From positions 186,001 to 250,000 of the forward strand of contig NZ_JACKZC010000002.1 of NCBI RefSeq assembly GCF_014212495.1: DNA of 64,000 nt. The letters run 5' to 3'. Made by a program: the position numbers and the translations under genes. The stretch is from Pontibacter sp. Tf4 (GTDB lineage Bacteria > Bacteroidota > Bacteroidia > Cytophagales > Hymenobacteraceae). The notes beneath the pieces were generated by a model that saw only the letters and a program-made list of their open reading frames with translations, did not search any database and had not been told where the DNA came from. Positions 53,829-63,004 of the stretch are shown piece by piece; positions within the stretch are counted from its first letter, which is position 1, and every line of letters begins with the position of its first letter.

Positions 53829-53873
53829 GTTAGAGATTACCTTTCTAACTTTTTAACTTCTAAACTTTCTAAC
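53829..53873 (+). repeat. Low-complexity TTTCTAACTTTTTAACTTC spacer before hisIE
   Basis: Degenerate tandem TTTCTAACT/TTTAACTTCTAAAC units that end directly at the hisIE ATG. Confidence 0.6.
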
Positions 53874-53874
53874 T

Positions 53875-54483
53875 ATGTTAGATTTCGATAAAATGGGCGG
53901 ATTGGTGCCCGCAATTATACAGGACGAACAGACCAGCCAGGTGCTGATGCTGGGCTACATGAACCAGGAAGCGCTGGAGAAAACGAAGCAAGAAGGACTG
54001 GTTACCTTCTTCTCCCGCTCCAAAAACCGTCTCTGGACCAAAGGTGAAACCTCGGGCAATACACTGCAGGTAGTAACTATAACAGAAGACTGCGATAACG
54101 ATTCGCTGCTTATAAAAGTGAAACCGAACGGCCCGACCTGCCATACCGGAAGCACAAGCTGTTTCAGAGAAGATGCTACAGCAAAACGTGTAAAAGCTAT
54201 TCAGTTTATTGCGCAGCTGGAAGAAGTAATTCAGCAACGTAAGGTAACGCCTGTGGAAGGTTCTTATACCAATTTCCTGTTTGATAAAGGCATCAACAAA
54301 ATTGCCCAGAAAGTAGGAGAGGAAGCTGTAGAGACCGTGATTGATGCAGTCGCCGGAAAAACTGAAACCATGAAAGGCGAGGCAGCCGATTTAGTTTATC
54401 ACCTACTCGTGTTACTGGCTGCAAGTGGTTTGGAATTAGCTGATGTAGTAGCTGTGCTGCAGGAGCGCCATCAGAAGAAATAA
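53875..54483 (+). CDS. hisI: Bifunctional phosphoribosyl-AMP cyclohydrolase / phosphoribosyl-ATP pyrophosphatase HisIE
   Basis: Second and third steps of histidine synthesis on one chain of 202 residues. HisI occupies ~1-110: VLMLGYMNQEALEKT, FFSRSKNRLWTKGETSGN, and the metal site DCDNDSLLIKV...GPTCHTGSTSCF. HisE occupies ~115-202: NFLFDKGINKIAQKVGEEAVETVIDA, with the Glu-rich metal helix, then EAADLVYHLLVLLA. It is the last gene of the second his unit. With hisG, D, C, B, H, A and F the pathway is complete in this window. Confidence 0.95.
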   Translation: MLDFDKMGGLVPAIIQDEQTSQVLMLGYMNQEALEKTKQEGLVTFFSRSKNRLWTKGETSGNTLQVVTITEDCDNDSLLIKVKPNGPTCHTGSTSCFREDATAKRVKAIQFIAQLEEVIQQRKVTPVEGSYTNFLFDKGINKIAQKVGEEAVETVIDAVAGKTETMKGEAADLVYHLLVLLAASGLELADVVAVLQERHQKK

Positions 54484-54496
54484 ACTATAGTTTAAC

Positions 54497-54543
54497 TATA
54501 AAAAAGAGCTGCAACTAATCATTATAGTTACAGCTGTTTTTTG
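54497..54543. terminator. Bidirectional terminator after hisIE
   Basis: An A-tract then AGCTG-C-AACTA pairs with TAGTT-A-CAGCT then a T-tract, loop ATCATTA. The stem carries one internal mismatch. It lies between hisIE and the convergent lipoprotein gene. A perfect AACTATAGTT lies just upstream. Confidence 0.75.
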
Positions 54544-54597
54544 GTTTATGGCATTGTGATAAGCACCGCGTTTTTAAAGGTGCCCGTTACAGTAACA

Positions 54598-55125
54598 TCA
54601 CATCTTCTTGGGTTTACTGGTAGGTGCTTTAAGCATCGGATCAGGTACATCTTCCATTGTTAAGGTATAGGTGCCGCTAATCAGGTTGTGTTGTTTGTTG
54701 TACTCCGTGATCTTTAGCTCACCACCTATAAAATTGCCCTGACTGAAGTAAGCGCTGCCTGAGCCATCATTATTATCATAGATGTAAGTTGTGTTTGCTT
54801 TACCGGTATCAGGGTTGGGAAGCGATTTTAAACTATAAATTCCTACATACCCATTCAGCAAATCTGCTTTATTAACCTCAAAATCAACTTCGTCGGGCTC
54901 GGCTGCTAAGTATATGGTTAGCTTATCGTTTTCCAGTTTAATGCCGGTATTGAAATCTGCAGTGGTATAGTTAGCTTTCTTCGTTTCATGAGTGTCGTGG
55001 TACACAAACGTGCGCTCCATGGTCAGTTCCATCTTTGGAACAGCAACCTCTTCCTTATCGCTGTCGCACGAAAAATTAAAGAAGGCCAGCGATGCTAACC
55101 CGAAATAAAGTAATGTCTTTTTCAT
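54598..55125 (-). CDS. Lipoprotein, function unknown
   Basis: A 175-residue protein with a type II signal peptide. The lipobox ends at Cys20 (FFNFSC), followed by DSDKEEV. The mature domain is beta-rich (KLTIYLAAEPDEVDFEVNKADLLNGYVGIYSLKSL; ISGTYTLTMEDVPDP) and ends in a basic tail. No family is recognised by eye. It is a stand-alone minus-strand gene, 48 nt ahead of the alpha/beta hydrolase gene stop, and could share its transcript. Confidence 0.7.
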   Translation of the reverse strand: MKKTLLYFGLASLAFFNFSCDSDKEEVAVPKMELTMERTFVYHDTHETKKANYTTADFNTGIKLENDKLTIYLAAEPDEVDFEVNKADLLNGYVGIYSLKSLPNPDTGKANTTYIYDNNDGSGSAYFSQGNFIGGELKITEYNKQHNLISGTYTLTMEDVPDPMLKAPTSKPKKM

Positions 55126-55173
55126 AGTTTTATTTGTTTGGAAAAACTGTTAGCCAGGATTATGCCAAATATT

Positions 55174-56052
55174 CTATTTCCTTAATATAAAACTATGGAT
55201 CGCATCGGCCACCTCACCACCACGCTCTTCCTGTACAAAATGGCCAGCCTTATATTTTATCGTTTTAGCTTCATGAAACGCCTGCTGCCAGCGATCTAAA
55301 AAGTGTACCGGCAACAGCTTGTCTTTCTCACCCCATAAAAACAGCTTATCTATAGTTCTAAGCTTTTCGCGTTGCTGCCACAGTTCATCAAAATAGGAAG
55401 CAGATTCGTACAAAGCTTTAGCAAATATCCAGGTACCCATGCGGTTCTCTGAAGTAGAAAGGGGCTTCTGGTAATGAAGCTTAATATCTTTGGTCAGGTG
55501 CTTGCCCTCGTGGTAGCCTTGCGGCAGTAGAAAATTAGCGGAAAAGCCCATTTGTAAATATAGAAATCTGCCCACGCCACCAGCCATAAACCGGCTGATC
55601 TTCATGATCTTTTTCTCTTCTTCGAGGCTCCACATCCAGGTATTCAGGATCACGAGGTTCTTAACATTCTCCGGATGTCTTAACGCATAACGCAAACCGA
55701 TGGGGCCGCCAAAATCGTGCACCACCAGCGTTATGTTTTTTAACTGCAGGTGCTCTATCAGTTGCTCCAAGTTATCGGCGTGGGCCTCCGGGGTATATGC
55801 AAAACCGGCAGGCTTTTCAGACAACCCGAATCCTAAATGATCAACGGCAATGCAGCGGTAGTTCCGGCTCAGGGCTTTTATCTGCTGCCGCCACACAAAT
55901 GACCAGGTTGGCGTGCCATGCACAAACACGATCGGCTCGCCCTTGCCTTCATCCACGTAATGCATTTTACCAGCTGGTAAATCCAGCGTATGGTGCGCAA
56001 AAGGGTAGAGGATTCGGTCGAGCCATTTTGGTGAGTTCATCGCGTTTTGCAT
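55174..56052 (-). CDS. Alpha/beta hydrolase of the haloalkane-dehalogenase / epoxide-hydrolase-like group
   Basis: A 292-residue cytoplasmic alpha/beta hydrolase with no signal peptide. The oxyanion segment is FVHGTPTWSFVWR. The nucleophile elbow LVVHDFGGPIGLRYA has Asp rather than Ser, which points to dehalogenase- or epoxide-hydrolase-type chemistry through an ester intermediate. The acid is probably in LFLWGEKDKLLP, and the His is in YKAGHFVQEE. In haloalkane dehalogenases the residue after the nucleophile is Trp (halide binding). Here it is Phe, so true dehalogenase activity is doubtful. Substrate unknown. Confidence 0.8.
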   Translation of the reverse strand: MQNAMNSPKWLDRILYPFAHHTLDLPAGKMHYVDEGKGEPIVFVHGTPTWSFVWRQQIKALSRNYRCIAVDHLGFGLSEKPAGFAYTPEAHADNLEQLIEHLQLKNITLVVHDFGGPIGLRYALRHPENVKNLVILNTWMWSLEEEKKIMKISRFMAGGVGRFLYLQMGFSANFLLPQGYHEGKHLTKDIKLHYQKPLSTSENRMGTWIFAKALYESASYFDELWQQREKLRTIDKLFLWGEKDKLLPVHFLDRWQQAFHEAKTIKYKAGHFVQEERGGEVADAIHSFILRK

Positions 56053-56160
56053 GTATTGTCTTTGAGCAGCGGTAAAGCTGTTTTATTTACGGGTAGCGCC
56101 ACAAATTGCTACCTCCGAAAGCTAAGATACACGTAAACGCCTTTAAACGTATGCAGCAAA

Positions 56161-57825
56161 ATGACATCAGATAAAAATACCACTTCCAAGTGGCTTAAAA
56201 TAGGCGCGTGGCTGATCGGAATCGCTTTAATATTATTTGTAGGATTTTTCTTTTTTTCGGGTTGGTTGCAGGGTAAAGTGGAACGGATGACCGAAAAGGA
56301 ATCGAATGGGCTGTATAAATTAAAACTGCATGGTCTGGATGTTTCTCCGTTTCTGGGGCATCTGGAAGTAGACAGCCTGACGCTTGAACCAAACTATGAG
56401 CGTTGGCAACAGTTAAAGCAGGAAAAACAGCATGTGCCCCGTATGCTGTTCCGGATCAGGACAGCAGCATTCAGTGCGTCCGGCTTAAACCTGCTGGGTA
56501 TCGCGTTCGGCAAACCCCTGGATGCTTCGGAACTAAACCTGCAGGAGCCGGACATCCTTTTAACCGAGATGCACCCGGATACTACCGAAAGGCATAAAGC
56601 CGCGTACCAGGTAGCCACCGGAATCCTCCGGAATATGCAGATCGGTCAGATCATAATAGCAGACGCTGACTTCCGGTACCGCGACTATTTCAGAGATTCA
56701 ACTGTTCTGTTAGAGGTCAAAAAATTTACGCTGACGGCAGGTGATTTCAGGCTGGATAGTCTCTCTTTTGAAGCAACAGACAGGGCTTTTTATACCAGAA
56801 AAGCAGAGTTTAAAAGTGCTGGTATTACCTACCGGTTTCCGGACGGGCAGTACCATGTTACCACCGGCGCTCTTACCTTAAATTCTGCAGCACAAACTAT
56901 AGCCATCCGTAACCTGCATCTTAAACCGCAACGCACCGCACGGCAGTTATCCAGGGCAAAAGGCAAAGCAGTTACGTCAAATGACCTGAAAATTAAAAAG
57001 GTTCAGTTGAAAGGGGTAGACTACCACACTTACTTCCGGAAAGAACAGTTTCTGGCTAATTACCTGCTGCTGGATAAGCCCGTTTTGAGATCCTATAAAA
57101 CCAGGAAATCCGGTGAGCCGGAGGAACGCAAGCCCCTGCCGCATGACATGGTGCAGCACATAAAAACTCCATTTCTGATTGATACCTTAAAAGTGCGTAA
57201 CGGTGATGTACGTTATACCGAGCTTGCTTTGGCAGCACAGGAACCCGGTTCAATTACACTTAACAGCCTTTATGCAACTATAACCAACCTCTCCAATATG
57301 CCTGCGCACATATCTGATAAAAAACCGGCACTGTTGCAAAGTAGTTTTTTAGTGATGAACAAGGCAAAAGTACGGGTCTGGGCCAGGTTACCACTCCTGA
57401 ACAAAGCCGGTTACCATACCATAGCCGGCACATTTGGCAGTGCGCGTCCCGCTATCCTCAACCCGATCCTGATACCGACCGCTTCTATAAAAATTGAGGA
57501 AGGCTACATCCGGAAAGGAGAATTTAAAGCGGAATTAACAGCACGGAAAGCCACAGGCACGATGCTGGTGTATTATGATAACCTGGGCATAGAATTGCTT
57601 AAAAAAGGAGAGGGCAATGAGCAGGGGCTGGGCAAAAAGATTATCTCGAAGGTAGCAGACTGGGTAGCTATAAAAGATGCAAACCCCATGAAAGGCGAAC
57701 AACCACGGACAGGCCATATTTCCGTTACCCGCGACCCTAACGCTTCGGTGCTAAGTTACTGGAAGACTTGCGTAGTAAGTGGTTTTCTGGATACTATAGG
57801 GCTGGAGAAAGCAGCTAAGAAATAG
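56161..57825 (+). CDS. Membrane-anchored AsmA/DUF748-like protein, function unknown
   Basis: A 554-residue protein with one N-terminal TM helix (~12-35, WLKIGAWLIGIALILFVGFFFF) and a long beta-rich periplasmic part. It shows the LDVSPFLGHLEVDSLTLEP and VEVKKFTLTAGDFRLDSL pattern of AsmA/DUF748 family repeats (short strands of the type 'xVxxxxLxLxx'). Such proteins are linked to envelope lipid transport, but the assignment here is tentative. No catalytic motif is seen. It converges on alr, with only 1 nt between the two stops. Confidence 0.6.
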   Translation: MTSDKNTTSKWLKIGAWLIGIALILFVGFFFFSGWLQGKVERMTEKESNGLYKLKLHGLDVSPFLGHLEVDSLTLEPNYERWQQLKQEKQHVPRMLFRIRTAAFSASGLNLLGIAFGKPLDASELNLQEPDILLTEMHPDTTERHKAAYQVATGILRNMQIGQIIIADADFRYRDYFRDSTVLLEVKKFTLTAGDFRLDSLSFEATDRAFYTRKAEFKSAGITYRFPDGQYHVTTGALTLNSAAQTIAIRNLHLKPQRTARQLSRAKGKAVTSNDLKIKKVQLKGVDYHTYFRKEQFLANYLLLDKPVLRSYKTRKSGEPEERKPLPHDMVQHIKTPFLIDTLKVRNGDVRYTELALAAQEPGSITLNSLYATITNLSNMPAHISDKKPALLQSSFLVMNKAKVRVWARLPLLNKAGYHTIAGTFGSARPAILNPILIPTASIKIEEGYIRKGEFKAELTARKATGTMLVYYDNLGIELLKKGEGNEQGLGKKIISKVADWVAIKDANPMKGEQPRTGHISVTRDPNASVLSYWKTCVVSGFLDTIGLEKAAKK

Positions 57826-57826
57826 G

Positions 57827-58978
57827 CTAATCTACTACAAAACGCGGAATATTGAGGGGCAGTCGGGTGAGCAGCTCATAGTTCAGTTGGGTACTTAGCT
57901 CTGCAAACGAGGCGACGGTTATGCTTTCATCGTACTGGTGGCCGAGCAACACCACTTCATCGTCTTTCTTTACATCCGGGATTTCGGTCACATCCACCAT
58001 CATTACATTCATATTCACAATTCCGGCTACAGAGGCGCGTTTCCCTCTGATCAGTACCTGTCCCTGGTTGCTGAGCGAGCGGCTGTAGCCCCAGGCATAG
58101 CCCACCGGAACTATAGCCAGTACCATATCCTGCGGGGCCTGAAACGAAGCACCATACCCAATGTATTCTCCTTTGTACACCTGTTTCAGGCTCATGATGC
58201 GGCTCTTCCACGAAATGATACGGCGGAGCGGGTTGCTGGGCTCAGGGTGTTGGCGCAGGTACTTTTCATAGATTTCGGGGCTGGGCCAAAGCCCGTATTG
58301 CATGATGCCCACGCGCACCAGGTTCATGTGTGTTTCCGGGAAAGTTACCATGGCCGCAGAGCAGGCCGTGTGCAGCATTTCCGGTACAAACCCGCGGGCC
58401 TTCAGCTGGGTTACTTTTTCCCGGAAAAGTTTTTGCTGGTTCAGTACGCGCTCGTGGTTCAGGTGGCTTTCGGCGCCGGCGTAATGCGTACAAATGCCGG
58501 CAAGGGTTAGGTAATCGCTGTTCTCTTGCAGGATTTTTTCGGCGGTGGGCAGGTTGCCTGCATCAAAGCCGGTGCGGTTCATGCCAGTTTCCAGTTCCAG
58601 GTGTATGCGGGCCGGCTTTCCGACTTTTTTTGCTGCTCTGGCGGCATGCGCTAAGCGGTCCGGCTCAAAAACAAAAAACTCGATGTCGTGCGCAACGGCC
58701 CATTCCAGTTCCGGCGTGTCAATATACCCCATAATGACGATGGTTGCCGGCCTGGGTAGCGCCTGTTGCAGACGCAGGGCTTCATCGGCACTGAAAACCG
58801 AAAAATGACTGATGCCGCAACTTTGTGCCAGTGGGGCAAACTGCTCTATGCCATGACCGTACGCGTTGCCTTTTATAACCGAGGAGAATGTAACATCAGG
58901 ACCGATAAGGCTCTCTATAAAACGGATGTTGTGCTGCAGGGCAGATGTACTGAGTTCAATGTAAGAGCTTTGGAACAT
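57827..58978 (-). CDS. alr: Alanine racemase
   Basis: PLP enzyme that makes D-alanine for peptidoglycan. The Schiff-base Lys36 is in FSSVIKGNAYGHG, and the second catalytic base (Tyr, ~270) is in YIGYGASFQAP. HLELETGMNRTGFD and MLHTACSAAM are typical for the barrel, and the C-terminal beta domain has VLLGHQYDESITVASFAEL. The length of 383 is normal, and it is not fused to MurF. It shares a minus-strand run with the M20 amidohydrolase gene upstream (gap 6 nt from that stop, or overlap if cotranscribed). Confidence 0.94.
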   Translation of the reverse strand: MFQSSYIELSTSALQHNIRFIESLIGPDVTFSSVIKGNAYGHGIEQFAPLAQSCGISHFSVFSADEALRLQQALPRPATIVIMGYIDTPELEWAVAHDIEFFVFEPDRLAHAARAAKKVGKPARIHLELETGMNRTGFDAGNLPTAEKILQENSDYLTLAGICTHYAGAESHLNHERVLNQQKLFREKVTQLKARGFVPEMLHTACSAAMVTFPETHMNLVRVGIMQYGLWPSPEIYEKYLRQHPEPSNPLRRIISWKSRIMSLKQVYKGEYIGYGASFQAPQDMVLAIVPVGYAWGYSRSLSNQGQVLIRGKRASVAGIVNMNVMMVDVTEIPDVKKDDEVVLLGHQYDESITVASFAELSTQLNYELLTRLPLNIPRFVVD

Positions 58979-58984
58979 AAGGTG

Positions 58985-60148
58985 TCACTGGTTCAGGATC
59001 TCGTGGATAATGCCATAAAACAGGGCGGCACCTGTCGGTATGAGCTCATCCGGAAAATCGTAATCGGAGTGGTGGAGCTGGGCCTGGTTGATGCCGGCGC
59101 CAAGACAAAAAAATGCGCCATTATAACGTGCCGTAAAATGCCCGAAATCTTCTGACCACCTGAAAGGCTGTACGGCTACCTGTTGCTGTAGTTGCAGGTT
59201 GACGGCTGTCCGCTGTATGGCTTCCACTTCAGTCGGGTGGTTTATAGTTGCCGGAAATTCTTCTGTAAACCGGATGTTATACTTCAAACTATAGCTGGCT
59301 GCTATTTCCTCAACGCACTTGTGAGTCAGTTCTTTTAGTTTTTGAAGATCGTGTGGCTGGTAGGCGCGGAGGGTGGCCATTACCGTTGCAAAACCCGGGT
59401 TTGTCCCGAACGCAACTTCGCCCAGCCGCGCATGGATAATGGTTAGTAAAGTCAGGCTTTCGAACTGTGTTTTTTGTTGAATGATGCGGTTGAAGCCCAG
59501 CACGATCTCAGCCATTGCTTCTCCCGGATTGACCCCATTTTCCGGTTCTGCTGCATGCGAGGATTTTCCTTCCAGCTCCACGATCATGCCCGTGGAAGCC
59601 GAAGCAAAAACATCGTGCCGGACAACCACCTCGTGCATTGGGTAACCGGGCAGGTTGTGCAGGCCAAATACATAATCCGGTTTTATTTCTTCAGTAAAGC
59701 GTTCATCCTGCAGCACGGCCCAGGCGCCTGCTCCGGTTTCTTCGGCTGGCTGGTAAAGCAGCACCACTTTGCCACGGGCAGGTTTTTTATGATGCAGCAT
59801 ACTTCCCAAAGCAGTAAGAATGGCCATGTGTCCGTCGTGTCCGCATTTGTGGCCTGTTCCTTCATGTACCGAACTATAGCTCAGATCCTGGTTTGTTTCG
59901 GCAATGGGCAAGGCATCCAGCTCCGCCCGGAAAACTATAGTTGGCCCTTCCGGGTCTTCGCCCTGAAACACAGCGGCTACCCCGGTTCCGCCAAGGCCGG
60001 TGTAAATTTTATCAGGGCTATAGTTTTGCAGGTGCGTCACAATGCGTCTGGCCGTTTCGGTTTCGGAACCGGACAGTTCAGGATACTGATGAAGTTGCTG
60101 TCGCAGTTGAACAAGGTTTGCAAAGTCAGTCGGGCTGAGGTGGTGCAT
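58985..60148 (-). CDS. M20D family amidohydrolase
   Basis: A dinuclear metal amidohydrolase of the hippurate hydrolase / N-acetyl-amino-acid deacetylase group. I start at the Met at 60148 (MHHLSPTDFANLVQLRQQLHQYPELSGSE). The frame extends 21 residues further upstream without conserved sequence. The metal ligands are in HKCGHDGHMA and QPAEETGAGA, plus a late His in EDFGHFTARY. LRQQLHQYPELS and VFRAELDALPI are family hallmarks. It is 387 residues from this start. It lies 6 nt upstream of alr, so the two are probably cotranscribed. The physiological amide is unknown. Confidence 0.88.
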   Translation of the reverse strand: MHHLSPTDFANLVQLRQQLHQYPELSGSETETARRIVTHLQNYSPDKIYTGLGGTGVAAVFQGEDPEGPTIVFRAELDALPIAETNQDLSYSSVHEGTGHKCGHDGHMAILTALGSMLHHKKPARGKVVLLYQPAEETGAGAWAVLQDERFTEEIKPDYVFGLHNLPGYPMHEVVVRHDVFASASTGMIVELEGKSSHAAEPENGVNPGEAMAEIVLGFNRIIQQKTQFESLTLLTIIHARLGEVAFGTNPGFATVMATLRAYQPHDLQKLKELTHKCVEEIAASYSLKYNIRFTEEFPATINHPTEVEAIQRTAVNLQLQQQVAVQPFRWSEDFGHFTARYNGAFFCLGAGINQAQLHHSDYDFPDELIPTGAALFYGIIHEILNQ

Positions 60149-60255
60149 GGTAGCTATCAGATTTATAGGACTTCTGACAATATAAAGAAAATACTGTAAA
60201 GGGTAGACCAAACTATAGTTCTAACTATAGCCTGCGTAAATACAGGTAGCCGCGC

Positions 60256-62034
60256 TTATACGTTGGTTGTTTTGATCAGGAGCTTGCGGTACTTCGTAAA
60301 GATGCTTGACTTCGAAACAAAGCCGAGATACTTTTCGCCATCTACTACCGGCAGGTTCCAGGCCCCGGATTCGTCAAATTTCTTCATCACAGTGGCCATG
60401 CTGTCGTCGTGTTGCACCAGCGCCGGGGGCTTTACCATCAGTTCCTTGGTTTTCACCACATCATACTTATCGGTTTTAAACATGATCTCCCGGATGTCCT
60501 CCAGCAGGATGACGCCTTCCAGGGTACCTTTTGCGTTTACAACCGGGAAAAGATTTCGGCGGGAATGGGCAATCACATCCACTAATTCGCGCAAGGTCGC
60601 ATCGGGGCTGACAGGCTGAAATTCTGTTTCGATCAGGTGGCGGATCTTCATGATGCGCAACACGGTGGTATCTTTGTTCTGCGTTAACAGCTGGCCTTGC
60701 TGGGCAAGTTTTTTTGCTTCCAGCGAGTAGGGTTCGTAGTATTTTACAACTGCATACGAGGTAGCCGAAACAACCATCAGCGGGATCATCAGGGTATAGC
60801 CACCGGTTATCTCAGCAATCAGGAAAATGCCCATCAGCGGGGCATGCATCACGCCGCTCAGTATGCCGGCCATGCCTACCATGGTAAAACTATGGATGGG
60901 CACATTCCCGATGGCAGTCAGGTTTATCAGTTTTGCAAAAAAGAAGCCGGCAAATGCACCCACAAACATAGAAGGGCCAAAGTTACCGCCTTTGCCACCA
61001 GAGGCTAAGGTTAACGTTGAAGCTATTACTTTCACCAGTGCCAGAGCGCCGGTAAAGCAAAGTACCAGCCACTCGTTGGTGCCAAAAAAGTTGAGCCAGC
61101 TGGCCTCCAGCAACTGGTCCGCCTGGTCGCGCTGCAGCAGTTTGATAGCCTCATACCCTTGCCCGAAGAGCGGTGGAAACAACATGATGAGCAAGCCCAG
61201 GCACAAGCCCCCAATTAAAGCGCGTTTGTATACATTGCCAGAAAGGGTTTCGAATATATTTTCGATCCAGTGCACTGTGCGGGTATAATACACCGAGATA
61301 AGGCCGGTAAGCGCACCCAGCAGCATGTAAAACGGCAGATTGCCGGCGTAAAAGCCTTCCACCGAAACCACATAAAAAAGTAGATCCTCGTCTAAGGTAA
61401 GCGTGGAGCAAAGCGTGCCTACTACAGCAGCGATCATCAACGGTATAAAAGCCGAAATACTGATTTCGGTAAGCAGGATCTCAACTGCAAAAAGCACCCC
61501 TGCAACTGGCGCATTAAATACGGCAGCCACACCGGCCGCAGCACCACAGGCAAGCAACAGCGTGCGCTCGCGGTAATTCAAATGATAGGAACGGCCAAAG
61601 TTGGAGCCGATTGCCGAGCCCGTGACCACAATAGGAGATTCCAGACCGGCAGAGCCGCCAAAGCCAGCCGTTATGCCACTGGTAATCACATACGAGTACA
61701 TTTTGCTGCGCTCTACAATACTGGACTTCTGGGCTATGCTGTACAGGATTCCGGCTGTTCCACCTTTTACGTTGCCTTTAAAAAACACCTGCACTACTAC
61801 TACAGTTATCAGAATGCCGATTATGGGAAGCACCACCAGTAATACCGGTCGGTCGAACAGGTGGCCGCCGTAAGCCAGCATGAGGTACAGGTAATGAACT
61901 ATAGTTTTAAGAACAACCGCTGCCATGCCGGCAGCAAACCCCACCAATGCACTGGAGATGAGCATAAATTCGCGGCTGGAGGTATGGCGGCGCAACCAGA
62001 GCAGTGGTAATTTATACTTCCGGAGGTAGGGCAT
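60256..62034 (-). CDS. ClC family chloride channel/antiporter with two CBS domains
   Basis: A 592-residue membrane protein with ~10 hydrophobic helices. The selectivity motifs are present: GFGGSAGLESPIVVTG (keeps the gating-glutamate position), GKGGNFGPSMFVGA (GxFxP) and GMAGILSGVMHAPLMG. After residue ~450 come two CBS domains (DATLRELVDVIAHSRRNLFPVV; DSMATVMKKFDESGAWNLPVV) that may bind adenine nucleotides. Retention of the glutamate suggests a Cl-/H+ antiporter rather than a channel. It is the first gene of the minus-strand run towards alr. Confidence 0.92.
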   Translation of the reverse strand: MPYLRKYKLPLLWLRRHTSSREFMLISSALVGFAAGMAAVVLKTIVHYLYLMLAYGGHLFDRPVLLVVLPIIGILITVVVVQVFFKGNVKGGTAGILYSIAQKSSIVERSKMYSYVITSGITAGFGGSAGLESPIVVTGSAIGSNFGRSYHLNYRERTLLLACGAAAGVAAVFNAPVAGVLFAVEILLTEISISAFIPLMIAAVVGTLCSTLTLDEDLLFYVVSVEGFYAGNLPFYMLLGALTGLISVYYTRTVHWIENIFETLSGNVYKRALIGGLCLGLLIMLFPPLFGQGYEAIKLLQRDQADQLLEASWLNFFGTNEWLVLCFTGALALVKVIASTLTLASGGKGGNFGPSMFVGAFAGFFFAKLINLTAIGNVPIHSFTMVGMAGILSGVMHAPLMGIFLIAEITGGYTLMIPLMVVSATSYAVVKYYEPYSLEAKKLAQQGQLLTQNKDTTVLRIMKIRHLIETEFQPVSPDATLRELVDVIAHSRRNLFPVVNAKGTLEGVILLEDIREIMFKTDKYDVVKTKELMVKPPALVQHDDSMATVMKKFDESGAWNLPVVDGEKYLGFVSKSSIFTKYRKLLIKTTNV

Positions 62035-62194
62035 GTGCGGTAGGTGTCAGGCTATAGTATGGCAAAGTAACGGTTATACCGGTAAAGTTCAAGGCTTATA
62101 AAATAAAGCATGTTTCTGCTCAAATTTACCCCGTAAACATAAACCCGCCAGCCAGTTTTTAAGTTATAGTTTAGTTCGTAAAGCAAGCATACGG

Positions 62195-63004
62195 ATGGCA
62201 CAGATAAAAGACTTAAGCGGATACCTGATAAAAACTGCCGAGCGCGGTCCCTTTGATATTATTGGGGACGTGCATGGTTGTTTTGATGAGCTGTTGGAAC
62301 TACTGAAAAAGCTGAACTATAGCGTTTCGTATGAGAAAACGGAGCAGGCATTTAACGTAACACATCCGCTGCAGCACAAAGCTGTTTTTGTGGGAGATTT
62401 GGTCGATCGTGGTCCCAAGTCGCCGGAGGTACTGCACCTGGTAATGGATATGGTAGCGGCCGGCATAGCCTTTTGTGTAAGCGGTAACCACGACGATAAA
62501 CTATACCGCAAACTGATGGGCCGGAATGTGCAGGTGCGCCATGGCCTGGAACTCACCATGGAGCAGTTAGGGCATTGCAGTGCAGCGTTTGTAAGGCGTG
62601 TCCGGGATTTTCTGGAAACGCTGCCGCACCACATATTGCTGGACGACGGACGCCTGGTAGTTGCCCACGCCGGACTGGCCGAGCATTTGCATGGCCGGCA
62701 CAGCCGCACCGTGCGCGACCTGTGCCTGTATGGCCCCACCACCGGCGAAGTAGATCAGCTGGGTTTACCTGTGCGCCTGGACTGGGCTGCCAACTATACC
62801 GGCCACGCTATAGTTGTTTACGGACACACACCGGTACACGAACCTGCATGGCGCAACAATACCATCAACATCGATACCGGCTGCGTGTTTGGCGGCAGGC
62901 TCACGGCGCTTACATACCCCGATCATATCCTTACAGCAGTACCGGCGCACCAGACCTACGCAACACCGGCCAGGCCATTTGTAGAGCACAAGGCCAGTGC
63001 CTGA
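62195..63004 (+). CDS. Metallophosphoesterase (PrpE / PNKP-phosphatase-like)
   Basis: A 269-residue calcineurin-like phosphatase with all metal motifs: GDVHGCFDEL (~24), GDLVDRGP (~68), SGNHDD (~95), VVAHAGL (~150) and VVYGHTPVHEP (~205). The order and spacing resemble PrpE (bis-5'-nucleosyl-tetraphosphatase) and the phosphatase domain of bacterial polynucleotide kinase-phosphatase. No kinase or ligase domain is fused. Substrate unproved. It converges on the carbonic anhydrase gene with 18 nt between the stops and no clear terminator. Confidence 0.85.
   Translation: MAQIKDLSGYLIKTAERGPFDIIGDVHGCFDELLELLKKLNYSVSYEKTEQAFNVTHPLQHKAVFVGDLVDRGPKSPEVLHLVMDMVAAGIAFCVSGNHDDKLYRKLMGRNVQVRHGLELTMEQLGHCSAAFVRRVRDFLETLPHHILLDDGRLVVAHAGLAEHLHGRHSRTVRDLCLYGPTTGEVDQLGLPVRLDWAANYTGHAIVVYGHTPVHEPAWRNNTINIDTGCVFGGRLTALTYPDHILTAVPAHQTYATPARPFVEHKASA

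Noticed and set aside
59474..60199. 241-codon plus-strand open frame opposite the M20 amidohydrolase
   Set aside because: Shadow of the minus-strand gene, whose catalytic motifs are intact. The plus-strand translation has no recognisable domain.
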